A stretch of 64,000 bases of DNA from Acidobacteriota bacterium (GCA_018268755.1 JAFDVW010000018.1:183096-247095), one strand, 5' to 3'; shown: positions 1 through 8,021, counted from the first letter of the stretch. Numbers and translations: made by a program. Notes: a model not told the origin generated them from the sequence alone.

Positions 1-1467
1 TTGAACGATATGTTCACCTCGGGCGTGGTCTCGCTGTTTGAAGATGTGTTTGTGCTGGCCGCCATTATTGCGATCATGTATCACATGAATCCGCGGCTGG
101 CGCTGATCACCTTTGCGGTGCTGCCCTTCATCATCATTGCGACCAAAATCTTCCGCGACAATGTCCGCGAGTCTTACCGGCGGATCCGCACCGCCATCGC
201 GCGCATCAATTCGTATTTGCAGGAACATGTCAGCGGCATGGTGGTGCTGCAGCTTTTCAACCGGGAAAAGCGCGCCCATGGCGAATTCTCTAAAGTGAAC
301 AAGCTGCACATGGAGGCGTTCAAGGACGCCATTTTCGCCCACGCCGTCTACTATCCCGTGGTTGAAATCCTTTCCTCCATCGCCATTGCCTGCGTGATCT
401 GGTTCGGCGGGCACGACGTCATCCGTAACATCACCACCATCGGCGTACTGGCCGCGTTTATTCAGTACTCGCAGCGCTTCTTCCGGCCCATCCAGGATTT
501 CAGCGAAAAGTACAACATCCTGCAGGCCGCCATGGCTTCGAGCGAGCGCATCTTCAAACTGCTGGATACCCCGGCGGAAGTCACCTCGCCGGCAGTTGCG
601 CAAAAACCGAACGGCCCGGGCCGCATTGAGTTCGACCACGTATGGTTCGCCTACACAAATCGTGGGGGGGCAGGCGCCTCGCCCGCCGGGAAAACTGAGT
701 CCGCGCAGCCTGCGACAGCGGCTTCTCATCCCGACACGGAACCGGATTGGGTGCTGCGTGACGTGAGCTTCACCATCGAGCCGGGGGAAACCGTCGCTAT
801 TGTGGGCCACACCGGCGCGGGCAAGACCACCATCATTTCCCTGCTCATGCGCTTTTACGATGTGCAGCGCGGCGCGATTCGCATTGACGGCGTCGATATC
901 AAGGACATGGACCTTACCGACCTGCGCCGCCGCTTCGGCGTGGTATTGCAGGACCCATTCCTGTTCACCGGCACGGTGGAAGGCAATATCCGCCTCGGCT
1001 CGGCGTGGATCACCGAAGAAGACATCGCCAAGGCGGTCGAAGACGTCAACCTGTCGGACTTCATCCGCGCGCTGCCCAAGGGATATCAGGAAGAAGTCAA
1101 CGAGCGCGGCTCGACGCTATCCACGGGACAGAAGCAGCTCATCTCCTTTGCCCGTGCCCTGGCCCACAAACCGAAGATCCTGATCCTCGATGAGGCGACT
1201 TCCAGCGTCGATACCGAAACCGAATTCCGCGTGCGCGATGCCCTGAGCCGCATGGTGGAAGGGCGCACCTCGGTGATCATCGCGCATCGGCTTTCCACCA
1301 TTCAGCGCGCCCACAAGATTCTGGTGATGCACAAGAGCCAGCTGCGCGAGATGGGCACCCACCAGCAGTTGCTGGCCCAGCACGGCATTTACTTCAAGCT
1401 GTATCAACTGCAATACAAGGACCAGGAACTGCCCTCGGCGCCGGTCACAGCCAACGCGGATGATTAA
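1..1467 (+). CDS. ABC exporter, fused membrane and ATPase domains (MsbA/MdlB type), 5' end outside window
   Basis: Half-size ABC exporter that would work as a dimer in the inner membrane. The frame is open to the first base, so the TTG there is not the start; about the first 100-150 residues are missing. Visible are the last membrane helices (to about residue 170) and a complete nucleotide-binding domain: Walker A GHTGAGKT at 269-276, signature STGQKQ at 374-379, Walker B ILILDE at 393-398 and the H-loop His429. A low-complexity Ala/Gly/Pro stretch at about 217-247, in the linker before the ATPase core, coincides with a degenerate copy of the window's palindromic repeat. lpxB lies 1.7 kb downstream on the same strand, which would suit a lipid A/phospholipid flippase, but multidrug export cannot be excluded. 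Confidence 0.85.
   Translation: MNDMFTSGVVSLFEDVFVLAAIIAIMYHMNPRLALITFAVLPFIIIATKIFRDNVRESYRRIRTAIARINSYLQEHVSGMVVLQLFNREKRAHGEFSKVNKLHMEAFKDAIFAHAVYYPVVEILSSIAIACVIWFGGHDVIRNITTIGVLAAFIQYSQRFFRPIQDFSEKYNILQAAMASSERIFKLLDTPAEVTSPAVAQKPNGPGRIEFDHVWFAYTNRGGAGASPAGKTESAQPATAASHPDTEPDWVLRDVSFTIEPGETVAIVGHTGAGKTTIISLLMRFYDVQRGAIRIDGVDIKDMDLTDLRRRFGVVLQDPFLFTGTVEGNIRLGSAWITEEDIAKAVEDVNLSDFIRALPKGYQEEVNERGSTLSTGQKQLISFARALAHKPKILILDEATSSVDTETEFRVRDALSRMVEGRTSVIIAHRLSTIQRAHKILVMHKSQLREMGTHQQLLAQHGIYFKLYQLQYKDQELPSAPVTANADD
668..690 (+). repeat. Degenerate copy of the GGGCG-TCT-CGCCC palindrome inside the ABC exporter gene
   Basis: The bases GCAGGCGCCTCGCCCGCC, preceded by GTGGGGGGG and followed by GGGAAAAC, resemble the repeat at 3264-3280 including its flanks. 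It is translated as part of a linker. Weaker match than the other copies. Confidence 0.45.
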
Positions 1468-1543
1468 ACGGCTTGCGGGGGAACGGCCGCTCCTTCGACA
1501 AAACTCAGGGCGAGCTCGGCTCTGTATTTCTCGCGACGACAAC

Positions 1544-1562
1544 GGCGGGCGAGACGCCCGCC
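1544..1562. repeat. Palindromic repeat (8-bp stem, 3-base loop) in a convergent gap
   Basis: GGCGGGCG-AGA-CGCCCGCC is a perfect 8-bp inverted repeat between the converging ABC exporter and RES genes. It is followed by TCCACACAAGC, the reverse complement of the GCTTGTGTGG flank seen at 21785-21860. It could act as a bidirectional terminator, although no T-tract is present. Confidence 0.8.
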
Positions 1563-1596
1563 TCCACACAAGCATCCGCGCGCCGGAAATCTGTGC

Positions 1597-2280
1597 TCAC
1601 CCTCTGCGAATTTTCGGCGCGCCTTCTTTCGGCGGGAAAGTGAACGTGAACAGATGCCCCCGGCGCACGTTGGTCACCAGTACCGGGCGGAAGCATACCA
1701 GGCAGGTCCCGCCCTTGTGCCGCACGCAGGGATAGACGATCCCCGCCGACCCGGCCTCCAGTAGCTCCGCCGCTAGCGCCTGCGATGCGACGTAGCTCTC
1801 CGGGGCGAGGCAAGTGGTATGAGGCTTCGAGCCTCGGATATCGTGGAACTCAGCGTGGAAGTCCGCCAGGTAGTCAATGTACTCGCAAACCTCTTCCTCG
1901 TCCCAGCCGGTTTCCTCGAGCCATATACGCTTGTGGTAGGCGACCTCGGCCTGTGAGCTTTCCAGCTCATACGCCGCGTACCACGCCCCGCGCTCGGAAG
2001 ATGTGAAGCGTGAGCCGCCCGGCCGGGGATGGCAGAAAGCTGCATTGATAATGCGATAAGCAGGAATGCCAAAAACAAGCTCGCGCGCGTCGATACCCGG
2101 CAGCAGGCCCGATTCCGCGGCGAGGCGGTCATTGGTGGCGTTGTCGAGCTCGAAAATGCCGTGGAGCAGCTGGTCGTCGTCGGTGAGCCGAGTGAGGACG
2201 GAGTCTCCGTCATCGGCAAACTGCGCCGGAATCAGGCGGTGCGTGTCGCGGCGATCAATCAGGCTGGTGCGCAGCATCAC
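1597..2280 (-). CDS. RES-domain toxin of a RES-Xre toxin-antitoxin pair
   Basis: 227 aa. RES-family proteins are cytoplasmic toxins that deplete NAD+ and are held inactive by a cognate Xre antitoxin. The family pattern is visible: a YR at 75-76, then a SRF at 90-92 where many members have GGRW, a Tyr/Ala-rich stretch with Glu112, and the C-terminal GIVYPCVR at 180-187. At the place where the family usually has the Ser of its R-E-S triad this protein has Cys185. The antitoxin gene lies upstream on the same strand, but 214 bases away and separated by intergenic repeats, unusual for a pair that normally abuts. Identification is from motif pattern and context; activity with Cys is uncertain. Confidence 0.82.
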   Translation of the reverse strand: MMLRTSLIDRRDTHRLIPAQFADDGDSVLTRLTDDDQLLHGIFELDNATNDRLAAESGLLPGIDARELVFGIPAYRIINAAFCHPRPGGSRFTSSERGAWYAAYELESSQAEVAYHKRIWLEETGWDEEEVCEYIDYLADFHAEFHDIRGSKPHTTCLAPESYVASQALAAELLEAGSAGIVYPCVRHKGGTCLVCFRPVLVTNVRRGHLFTFTFPPKEGAPKIRRG

Positions 2281-2334
2281 AGATTCTTCCTGCTTCGTAA
2301 TTATTTGGAACGGCTGAGGTTGCCCTTATCTAAC

Positions 2335-2485
2335 TTTTTTGACCTCAGCGTTCTCCGCGCAGCCTCTGCGATCTCTGCGTTTTAAGATTTTCAGCCCAAA
2401 CAAGAACCAAAGCTTAGACCGCCGAGAACGCGGAGAAATTTGAGGGCGCCGCGAAAATCCTTCACCACAGAAGACACGGAGTTTT
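2335..2485. repeat. Dispersed 'CTCTGCGTTCTC / ACCACAGAAGACAC' repeats between antitoxin and toxin genes
   Basis: The gap holds CTCAGCGTTCTCCGCGCAG followed by CTCTGCGATCTCTGCGTTTT, the rough reverse complement AAACCGCCGAGAACGCGGAG nearby, and CACCACAGAAGACACGGAG. A related copy lies at 3000-3035 and a hairpin-forming member at 13953-14013. This looks like secondary invasion of the space between two genes that should be cotranscribed. Confidence 0.7.
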
Positions 2486-2494
2486 ACAGAGGCC

Positions 2495-2932
2495 TTATCT
2501 TCCCCCGCGGCGGCTGTCGAGCAGACGGCGCACGTTCAGCATCTCCGGCATGCCACTCTTCAATACGGCCAGCGGAGCGGCATCGCGAAACATAGGATTG
2601 CTGTTCGGCCGGGAAATCCATTGATTGGCCAGCTTCGCGCTGAACAGAATGTTCAGCGCCTTAAAAATGCCAATCAGCAGCGAGATGCGTGTCAGCTCAT
2701 CCTGCGTCAGCGTTCCCTTGCGCGTCTTCTTCAGCGCATAGTAGCGGCCGTTGGAGATGCCACCTAACAGCGCCATGGCGTCTTCATTTTTCAGCTCCCA
2801 TTTCTCGACGAGCCGAAAAAACGCCTCCATGGCCGCCGGGCTCAGGCGGCGGCGGGTGGCCGGGTCGCTGAGATCGGGCATCTTTCTGAGGTCGAGCCCA
2901 AGGTTGGCGGTAACAGGACGGATCGCCATCAT
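2495..2932 (-). CDS. Xre/MbcA/ParS-type antitoxin of the RES-Xre pair
   Basis: 145 aa cytoplasmic DNA-binding antitoxin. A helix-turn-helix-like segment is at about 48-75 (ALLGGISNGRYYALKK), followed by the C-terminal MbcA/ParS/Xre toxin-binding region with the typical FKALNILF...ANQWISRPN pattern at about 90-112. Two ATG codons are adjacent; the second (2929) has the better spacing to GGAG. Directly upstream are a sigma70-like promoter and a 7-bp inverted repeat covering the ribosome-binding site, so autorepression is likely. The toxin gene follows on the same strand. Confidence 0.85.
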   Translation of the reverse strand: MMAIRPVTANLGLDLRKMPDLSDPATRRRLSPAAMEAFFRLVEKWELKNEDAMALLGGISNGRYYALKKTRKGTLTQDELTRISLLIGIFKALNILFSAKLANQWISRPNSNPMFRDAAPLAVLKSGMPEMLNVRRLLDSRRGGR

Positions 2933-2933
2933 G

Positions 2934-2949
2934 ACTCCATTTATGGAGT
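2934..2949. promoter_or_regulatory. Probable autoregulatory operator of the antitoxin
   Basis: ACTCCAT-TT-ATGGAGT is a perfect 7-bp inverted repeat. On the minus strand it starts two bases after the -10 hexamer and contains the GGAG ribosome-binding site, so a bound antitoxin dimer would block both transcription and translation initiation. Confidence 0.75.
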
Positions 2950-2951
2950 AA

Positions 2952-2979
2952 ATTATATTTATTTTTGGATATAAGGCAA
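2952..2979 (-). promoter_or_regulatory. Sigma70-like promoter of the antitoxin-toxin unit
   Basis: On the minus strand TTGCCT (2979-2974), a 16-base spacer and TATAAT (2957-2952, perfect -10). The operator palindrome follows directly downstream. Confidence 0.75.
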
Positions 2980-2999
2980 GTGACTCTAGAAACGGCTTC

Positions 3000-3035
3000 T
3001 CTCCGCGTTCTCTGCGAACTTTGCGTTTTAAAATT
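3000..3035. repeat. Copy of the 'CTCCGCGTTCTCTGCG...TTTGCGTTTTAAAATT' repeat
   Basis: Closely resembles 2342-2390 in the same orientation (CGTTCTC, CTGCG, TTTGCGTTTTAA blocks). It lies between the antitoxin promoter and lpxB. Confidence 0.6.
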
Positions 3036-3097
3036 TCAGGTAGGCCCAGCTAAAAGTAGATTTCCCCAAAACCGGCATAGCTCAAAGGGTTATCTTC

Positions 3098-3125
3098 CTG
3101 AAAACACTAAGGAAACGGGTAAAAT
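3098..3125 (+). promoter_or_regulatory. Tentative lpxB promoter suggesting a leaderless transcript
   Basis: CTGAAA, a 16-base spacer and TAAAAT. The expected transcription start is at about 3132, exactly the GTG start codon of lpxB, and no Shine-Dalgarno sequence is visible between the -10 and that codon. Confidence 0.4.
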
Positions 3126-3131
3126 AGCCCG

Positions 3132-4385
3132 GTGCGGATTCTGATCTCAGCGGGCGAGGCTTCAGGGGAGATGTATGGCGCGGGGCTGATCGATGCCCTG
3201 CGGCGGATAGCGGCCTCTCCTGAGAAAGACACGAACGCGGTCCCTGCCTCGGCCCGTGTGGGGACGGGCGTCTCGCCCGTCCTGGCCGAGAAAACGACCG
3301 CGTCGCCTGACACCGCGCTGGAATTCTTCGGCGCGGGCGGCGAGCGCATGCGCGCAGCGGGATGCGACATCATCATCGACGCCAAGGACCTGGCGGTGGT
3401 GGGTATCACGGAAATTCTCAGCCACCTGCCGAAAATTTTGCGCCTCTATCGCCGATTGATTTCGACTGCGGAGAAGCGGCGTCCGGACGTGGCCGTCGTC
3501 ATCGATGCCCCGGCCTTCAACTGGCGGGTGGCGCGGCAAATGAAGAAGCGCGGCATCCCGGTGGTGTATTACGTGTGTCCGCAGTTCTGGGCGTGGCGGC
3601 AGGGCCGGGTGCGTCTGCTGCGCAAGTATGTGGACAAGGCGCTGGTCATCTTTCCCTTTGAAGAGCAGTTTTACTGCGAGCGCGGCGTGGATGCGACGTT
3701 CGTCGGACATCCGCTGGCCGATCTTCCCCGCCCCGCAATCGAGCGCGAAGCCTATGCCCAGCAGTATCGCCTGGACGCGGCCAAGCAGTGGATCACCCTC
3801 ATGCCCGGCAGCCGCCGCAAAGAAGTGCGCATGAACTTGCCGGAGATGCTGGCGGCCGCCGAACAACTGGGGACGGACTACGAGTTTCTGCTGCCGGTCG
3901 CACCCACCCTCGAGCCTGCCTTCTTGCGGGAACTGCTGGGCAACCACCGCCTCACGCTGGTCGCAGAGACCCTGCCGGCGCTCTTTCACTCGCGCTCGGG
4001 GATTATTGCCAGCGGCACCGCCACGGTCGAAGCCGCCATGATGTCCACCCCCTTCGTCATGGTGTACCGGGTGACGCCACTCACTTATTGGCTGGGCCGC
4101 TCGCAGGTGAAGGTGCCCTACTTTGCAATGGTCAATTTGATCGCCGGAGAAGAGCTTGTGCCGGAACTGGTGCAGGACGATTTCACGGCTGCCCGGGTGG
4201 TCGAGAAGATGCGCGCCATTCTGCCTGAAGGCGGGCCAAGGGACACCATGCTGGAAGGTCTGGCGCGGGTGAAAGCCCGCTTGCGCAAAGGGTCACCAGA
4301 AGAGGCGGCCGTCGGCCCTGCCGACCGGGCGGCGCAGGCGGTGCTGGAGCTAGCGGGACGCTCGCGGCCACCCGATAGGAAGTGA
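3132..4385 (+). CDS. lpxB: Lipid-A-disaccharide synthase
   Basis: 417 aa GT19 glycosyltransferase joining UDP-2,3-diacylglucosamine and lipid X to form the lipid A disaccharide at the cytoplasmic face of the inner membrane. The N-terminal AGEASGEMYGAGLI, the VVIDAPAFNW segment, YYVCPQFWAWR and FVGHPLAD are family hallmarks. The start is GTG with no evident ribosome-binding site. The protein is longer than usual (about 380 aa): roughly residues 26-60, between the ALRR helix and LEFFGAGGERM, are an Ala/Thr/Pro-rich insertion encoded by DNA carrying a palindromic repeat. The insertion is in frame and lies between the first helix and second strand, probably a surface loop. Confidence 0.93.
   Translation: MRILISAGEASGEMYGAGLIDALRRIAASPEKDTNAVPASARVGTGVSPVLAEKTTASPDTALEFFGAGGERMRAAGCDIIIDAKDLAVVGITEILSHLPKILRLYRRLISTAEKRRPDVAVVIDAPAFNWRVARQMKKRGIPVVYYVCPQFWAWRQGRVRLLRKYVDKALVIFPFEEQFYCERGVDATFVGHPLADLPRPAIEREAYAQQYRLDAAKQWITLMPGSRRKEVRMNLPEMLAAAEQLGTDYEFLLPVAPTLEPAFLRELLGNHRLTLVAETLPALFHSRSGIIASGTATVEAAMMSTPFVMVYRVTPLTYWLGRSQVKVPYFAMVNLIAGEELVPELVQDDFTAARVVEKMRAILPEGGPRDTMLEGLARVKARLRKGSPEEAAVGPADRAAQAVLELAGRSRPPDRK
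3264..3280 (+). repeat. Palindromic repeat inserted in frame in lpxB
   Basis: ACGGGCG-TCT-CGCCCGT, a perfect 7-bp stem, preceded by GTGTGGGG as in the intergenic copies at 21842-21860 and 35743-35761. Translated as VGTGVSPV. Confidence 0.85.
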
Positions 4386-4485
4386 GCAACCGGCCGCTTT
4401 CCCCTAACTCTTGTCCTACCAGCATCTTTTGGGTCACAATCTTCATCATACAGAGCAGTCGTCGGAAGTCAGGAGACGCTTTTTG

Positions 4486-6507
4486 ATGCCATTGCACATA
4501 AGGTCCCTTCGCCGGGCCCCAGTCGTGATTGCCGCCTTTCTTCTGGCAATTCTGCTGTTTAGCGCGCCGCAGTCGCAGGCGGCGGAACGCATGCGCCTGC
4601 GGGTCGACGACTATCAGATTGACGCCGAACTGAATCCCCACGCCCACAAAATCACCGCCCGGGCCAAGGTCAAGTTCACCGCACTCGAAGATCTGAGCAT
4701 TGCGGTTTTCGAGCTGCACAATGGCCTGCGCATCACCAAGGTAGTGGATGCGGCCAACAAGCCGCTCAGTGCGGAGCGCATGACGCAGGATTCCACCGTG
4801 CGCATTCCCCTGCCCGCGGGACTGGCCAAGGACGCCTCCACCACGCTGACCTTTGAATATGAAGGGGTGCTCGATTCCGTCGACGACAGCCCAGTGCAGG
4901 GACTGAAAGTGGCCTCCATCGGCGACGACACCAGCTACCTGCTCTATGCGGGACGCTGGTTTCCCGTGAATGCCTATGGCATCAACCGCTTTACCGCCAG
5001 CATCAACGTCACCGTGCCGGCGCACATGCTGGTGGTGGGCAGCGGCAAGGAAACCGTGGTGACCAATCCGCCTGCGAAGAAAGCCGCGCCCGGCGAGCTG
5101 GCCACCAAAACCTTCAGCTTCGTGTGGGACAAACCCAGTTTTCCCGGCAGCATCGTCGCGGGCATCTTCCAGGAATTTAAGAGCAATGACGCCGGGCTGG
5201 ACATTCACGTATTCTTCAAGCCCTCGCACCAGAATTTAGGCGCGCTGTACGCGGAAACCGCGGTCAAAGAATTCACCTACTACATCACCGCCTACGGCCC
5301 TGCGCCTTCGACCACGCTGCGGGTGGTGGAGCTGCCGGATGACACCGTGCCTTCGGCCTGGGCCCCGGAAGTGGCCGCCATCGCCGGCCGCGCCGTCACC
5401 GAGCGGGTAAATTATCGTCTGCTGGCCAATACCATCGCCCACCAGTGGTGGGGGGTGTCGGTCAGTCCGGCCTCCAAGGACGATTGGTGGCTGCAGGACG
5501 GCTTTTCCCGCTACTCCGAGGCGAAATACGTAGAGCAAGCCGCCGGAGAAGCCGGTCTGGAAGAAGCGGTCAAGGACATGTCGGTGGGCGCTCTGGCCTA
5601 TGACACGGTGCCGCTTTCGAGCGCCGGCAAGCAGGATTTGTTCTCACCCGAGTTTCAGTCGCTGGTCACCGACAAAGGGGCCATGATTCTGCACATGCTC
5701 CGCGGGGTGCTGGGCGAAGAAAAATATCTCAAGACCATGCGTGAATTTGCCACGCAATATGCGGGAAAATCGGCCAGCACCGATGAATTCCAGGCCATCG
5801 CCGAAAAAAATTACGGCGACCAGCTGCGCTGGTTCTTCTCGCAGTGGTTTGATTCCACCGGCGCGCCCGAGTTCAAGGCCAAATACACTGTGTATCGTCT
5901 GGGTAGCGGCAAAGGCTTCCGCATAGTGGGGCAGATCACGCAAGACCTCGATCTGTTCCGCATGCCGGTAGAGCTGAAGATCGATACCGACGGCAAGACC
6001 GAGGTGAAGAAGATCGAAGTGGTCGGCACCAGCTCTCCCTTCACGGTGGAAACCTTTGGGCGGCCGCGGCGCATCGTGGTCGACCCGGACAATCAGGTCC
6101 TGAAGAATTCCGCGGAAATCAAACTGCGGGCCGCCATTCAGCGCGGACAGGCGCTGGTCCAGCAAGGCGATCTGGGTGGGGCGCTGCTGGAATATAACAA
6201 GGGGCTGGAGGTCAACAAGAACAGCTCGCTGGCCCACTACCGTATCGCCGAAGTATTTTTCCTGCAAAAGAACTATCAGGCGGCAGCCAATGCCTATCGC
6301 GACTCCCTCAATGGGGACGGCGATCCGCGCTGGACCGAGGTGTGGAGCCACATTCAATTAGGTAAGATTTTCGACATCACCGGCCAGCGCGAACGGGCCA
6401 CCAATGAGTATCGGCAGGCCATCCAGACCAACGACAATACGCAGGGCGCGCTCGAAGAGGCCCGGCGCTATCTGCAAAAGCCTTTTGACCAGAAGAAGAA
6501 CGGATAA
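4486..6507 (+). CDS. Exported M1-peptidase-like protein with TPR tail, catalytic motif lost
   Basis: 673 aa from the ATG at 4486, chosen for AGGAG ten bases upstream and a clean signal peptide (residues about 1-30, hydrophobic core VIAAFLLAILLF, AQAA-like cleavage). Residues about 30-470 follow the M1 aminopeptidase fold, but the zinc motif HExxH reads NTIAH (315-319) and the third ligand Glu, 19 residues after the last His, is Asp338 within WLQDGF. Only one of the three usual metal ligands survives. The C-terminal 120 residues form TPR-like repeats (about 548-660). It is therefore probably a non-catalytic binding or assembly protein of the periplasm or envelope. It follows lpxB by 100 bases; a strong hairpin ends the unit. 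Confidence 0.85.
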   Translation: MPLHIRSLRRAPVVIAAFLLAILLFSAPQSQAAERMRLRVDDYQIDAELNPHAHKITARAKVKFTALEDLSIAVFELHNGLRITKVVDAANKPLSAERMTQDSTVRIPLPAGLAKDASTTLTFEYEGVLDSVDDSPVQGLKVASIGDDTSYLLYAGRWFPVNAYGINRFTASINVTVPAHMLVVGSGKETVVTNPPAKKAAPGELATKTFSFVWDKPSFPGSIVAGIFQEFKSNDAGLDIHVFFKPSHQNLGALYAETAVKEFTYYITAYGPAPSTTLRVVELPDDTVPSAWAPEVAAIAGRAVTERVNYRLLANTIAHQWWGVSVSPASKDDWWLQDGFSRYSEAKYVEQAAGEAGLEEAVKDMSVGALAYDTVPLSSAGKQDLFSPEFQSLVTDKGAMILHMLRGVLGEEKYLKTMREFATQYAGKSASTDEFQAIAEKNYGDQLRWFFSQWFDSTGAPEFKAKYTVYRLGSGKGFRIVGQITQDLDLFRMPVELKIDTDGKTEVKKIEVVGTSSPFTVETFGRPRRIVVDPDNQVLKNSAEIKLRAAIQRGQALVQQGDLGGALLEYNKGLEVNKNSSLAHYRIAEVFFLQKNYQAAANAYRDSLNGDGDPRWTEVWSHIQLGKIFDITGQRERATNEYRQAIQTNDNTQGALEEARRYLQKPFDQKKNG

Positions 6508-6517
6508 GCGAGAGTGG

Positions 6518-6546
6518 GGAGAGACGCAGGCTGCCTGCGTCTCTCC
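6518..6546. terminator. Bidirectional hairpin between the M1-like gene and fabH
   Basis: GGAGAGACGCAGG, a 3-base loop, then CCTGCGTCTCTCC: a perfect 13-bp stem in the 44-base gap between two converging genes. There is no long T-tract on either side. Confidence 0.75.
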
Positions 6547-6551
6547 TGCCT

Positions 6552-7550
6552 CTAGAAGGCCCAGCGCAGCAGGGTCGCACCTACGGTAAATCCAGCGCCC
6601 ACCGAGGCCAAAAGCACCAAATCTCCCTTTTGCAGTTTGCCTTCCTCACGGGCCGTATTCATGGCCAGAGGAATGGTCGCCGAAGTCGTGTTCCCGAAGC
6701 GGTCGATATTGATAATCACGCCGTCCAGATGGAAACCCAGGCGTTCGGCCGTGGCGGTGATAATGCGTTTGTTGGCCTGGTGCGGGATAAACACCTTCAC
6801 TTCACTTCCCTTCACCCCATTGCGCTGCAACAACCGCTCACAGATTTCGGACATCTTGCGCACGGCAAACTTGAACACCGCTTGCCCATCCTGATGGACA
6901 TAGTGCATCCGCTTGTCCACCGTCTCGTGGGTGGAGGGATGCAGGCTGCCGCCACCGGGCATATAGAGTGACGTCCCGCCCGATCCGTCGACTTCGTGCA
7001 GAAAGTCGATGATGCCGAGTGAATCGTCCTCGGACTGCTCCAGCACGACCGCTCCGGCGCCATCGCCGAAAATCACGCAGGTGGCGCGATCGGTGTAGTC
7101 AATGATGGAAGACATCACGTCGGCGCCCACCACCATGACTTTCTTGTGCGCGCCCGTGGACACGAACTGCGTGCCCACCTGCAGGGCATACACGAAGGAG
7201 GAGCAGGCGGCATTCATGTCGAAGCCCCACACCGAACTGGCCCCCAGCTTGTTCTGCACCAGGCAGGCCGTGCAGGGAAACATCATGTCCGGGGTCACCG
7301 TGGCCACGATGAGGGCGTCGATGTCGCTGGGCACAAGGCCGCGCTGGGCCAAAGCCTTTTTCGCCGCCTCGACCGCCAAATCACTGGTGGCCACCCCTTT
7401 GTCCACAATGTGGCGCTCCCGGATGCCGGTACGCTCCAGAATCCACTGGTTATTGGTATCGACCATCTTTTCCAGGTCGGCATTGGTCAGAAGACGGGGC
7501 GGAACATAAGTACCCAGGGCGCTGATCTTGACGCGCGAAAGTTGGCTCAC
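6552..7550 (-). CDS. fabH: 3-oxoacyl-[acyl-carrier-protein] synthase III
   Basis: 332 aa, the usual family length. KAS III starts fatty acid synthesis by condensing acetyl-CoA (or a branched acyl-CoA) with malonyl-ACP. The catalytic triad is visible: Cys116 in MNAACSSF, His257 in IPHQANKR and Asn287 in RFGNTTS. The start is GTG with GGAG upstream. No plsX, fabD or acpP adjoins it, so it is a stand-alone copy here. Facing the neighbouring gene is a possible promoter (TTGAAC, 17 bases, CAAAAT) at 7614-7586 on the minus strand. Confidence 0.95.
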   Translation of the reverse strand: MSQLSRVKISALGTYVPPRLLTNADLEKMVDTNNQWILERTGIRERHIVDKGVATSDLAVEAAKKALAQRGLVPSDIDALIVATVTPDMMFPCTACLVQNKLGASSVWGFDMNAACSSFVYALQVGTQFVSTGAHKKVMVVGADVMSSIIDYTDRATCVIFGDGAGAVVLEQSEDDSLGIIDFLHEVDGSGGTSLYMPGGGSLHPSTHETVDKRMHYVHQDGQAVFKFAVRKMSEICERLLQRNGVKGSEVKVFIPHQANKRIITATAERLGFHLDGVIINIDRFGNTTSATIPLAMNTAREEGKLQKGDLVLLASVGAGFTVGATLLRWAF

Positions 7551-7585
7551 TCTAGGAGTTCTCCGATCAAGGTTCCAAACCTGTT

Positions 7586-7614
7586 ATTTTGACGCACTCG
7601 GCCACAATGTTCAA
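7586..7614 (-). promoter_or_regulatory. Possible fabH promoter
   Basis: On the minus strand TTGAAC (7614-7609), a 17-base spacer and CAAAAT (7591-7586), about 36 bases before the GTG start. Confidence 0.4.
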
Positions 7615-7688
7615 CTTGGTAAGGTCCTGGCGGTAGTGTAGCTTGAGACACTTCACGAGAGTCACGCCCGGATGCTCTGGAGAACCGC

Positions 7689-8021
7689 ATGAGCCCATTC
7701 ATTACTGTTCTATTGTTATTGACCGCTGCCGTTCTGGAGGTCGGCGGGGACGCCCTGATCCGGCGCGGCTTGCATTCCTCTGCCGGCACCGGCCGCGGGA
7801 TCTTCCTCGCCTTGGGCGCGGTCGTGCTGTTCATTTACGGCTGGACCGTCAACACCCCGCCCTGGGACTTCGGCCGCCTGCTGGGGCTCTACGTGGTGTT
7901 CTTCTTTGTAGTTTCGCAGGCCGTCTCCTGGCTGGCCTTTCGCCAGCCGCCCTCTCCCGCCATGATGATCGGCGGGGCCTTCATTGTGACGGGGGGCGTG
8001 ATCATCACGCTTTATCGCTGA
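7689..8021 (+). CDS. Small four-helix membrane protein, YnfA/SMR-like
   Basis: 110 aa, four predicted transmembrane helices (about 4-21, 38-54, 61-80, 88-107) with a Glu in helix 1 (VLEVGGDALI), as in YnfA/UPF0060 and the small multidrug resistance superfamily. The order 'VLFIYGWTVNT...LYVVFFFVVSQ' resembles YnfA proteins. It lies 49 bases upstream of hpnK on the same strand. ArnE/F-type lipid flippases belong to the wider superfamily, so a link with hopanoid lipid modification is possible, but that is inference from position only. Confidence 0.65.
   Translation: MSPFITVLLLLTAAVLEVGGDALIRRGLHSSAGTGRGIFLALGAVVLFIYGWTVNTPPWDFGRLLGLYVVFFFVVSQAVSWLAFRQPPSPAMMIGGAFIVTGGVIITLYR

Noticed and set aside
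4486..6507. Active M1 aminopeptidase (pepN-like)
   Set aside because: HExxH is replaced by NTIAH and the Glu ligand by Asp.
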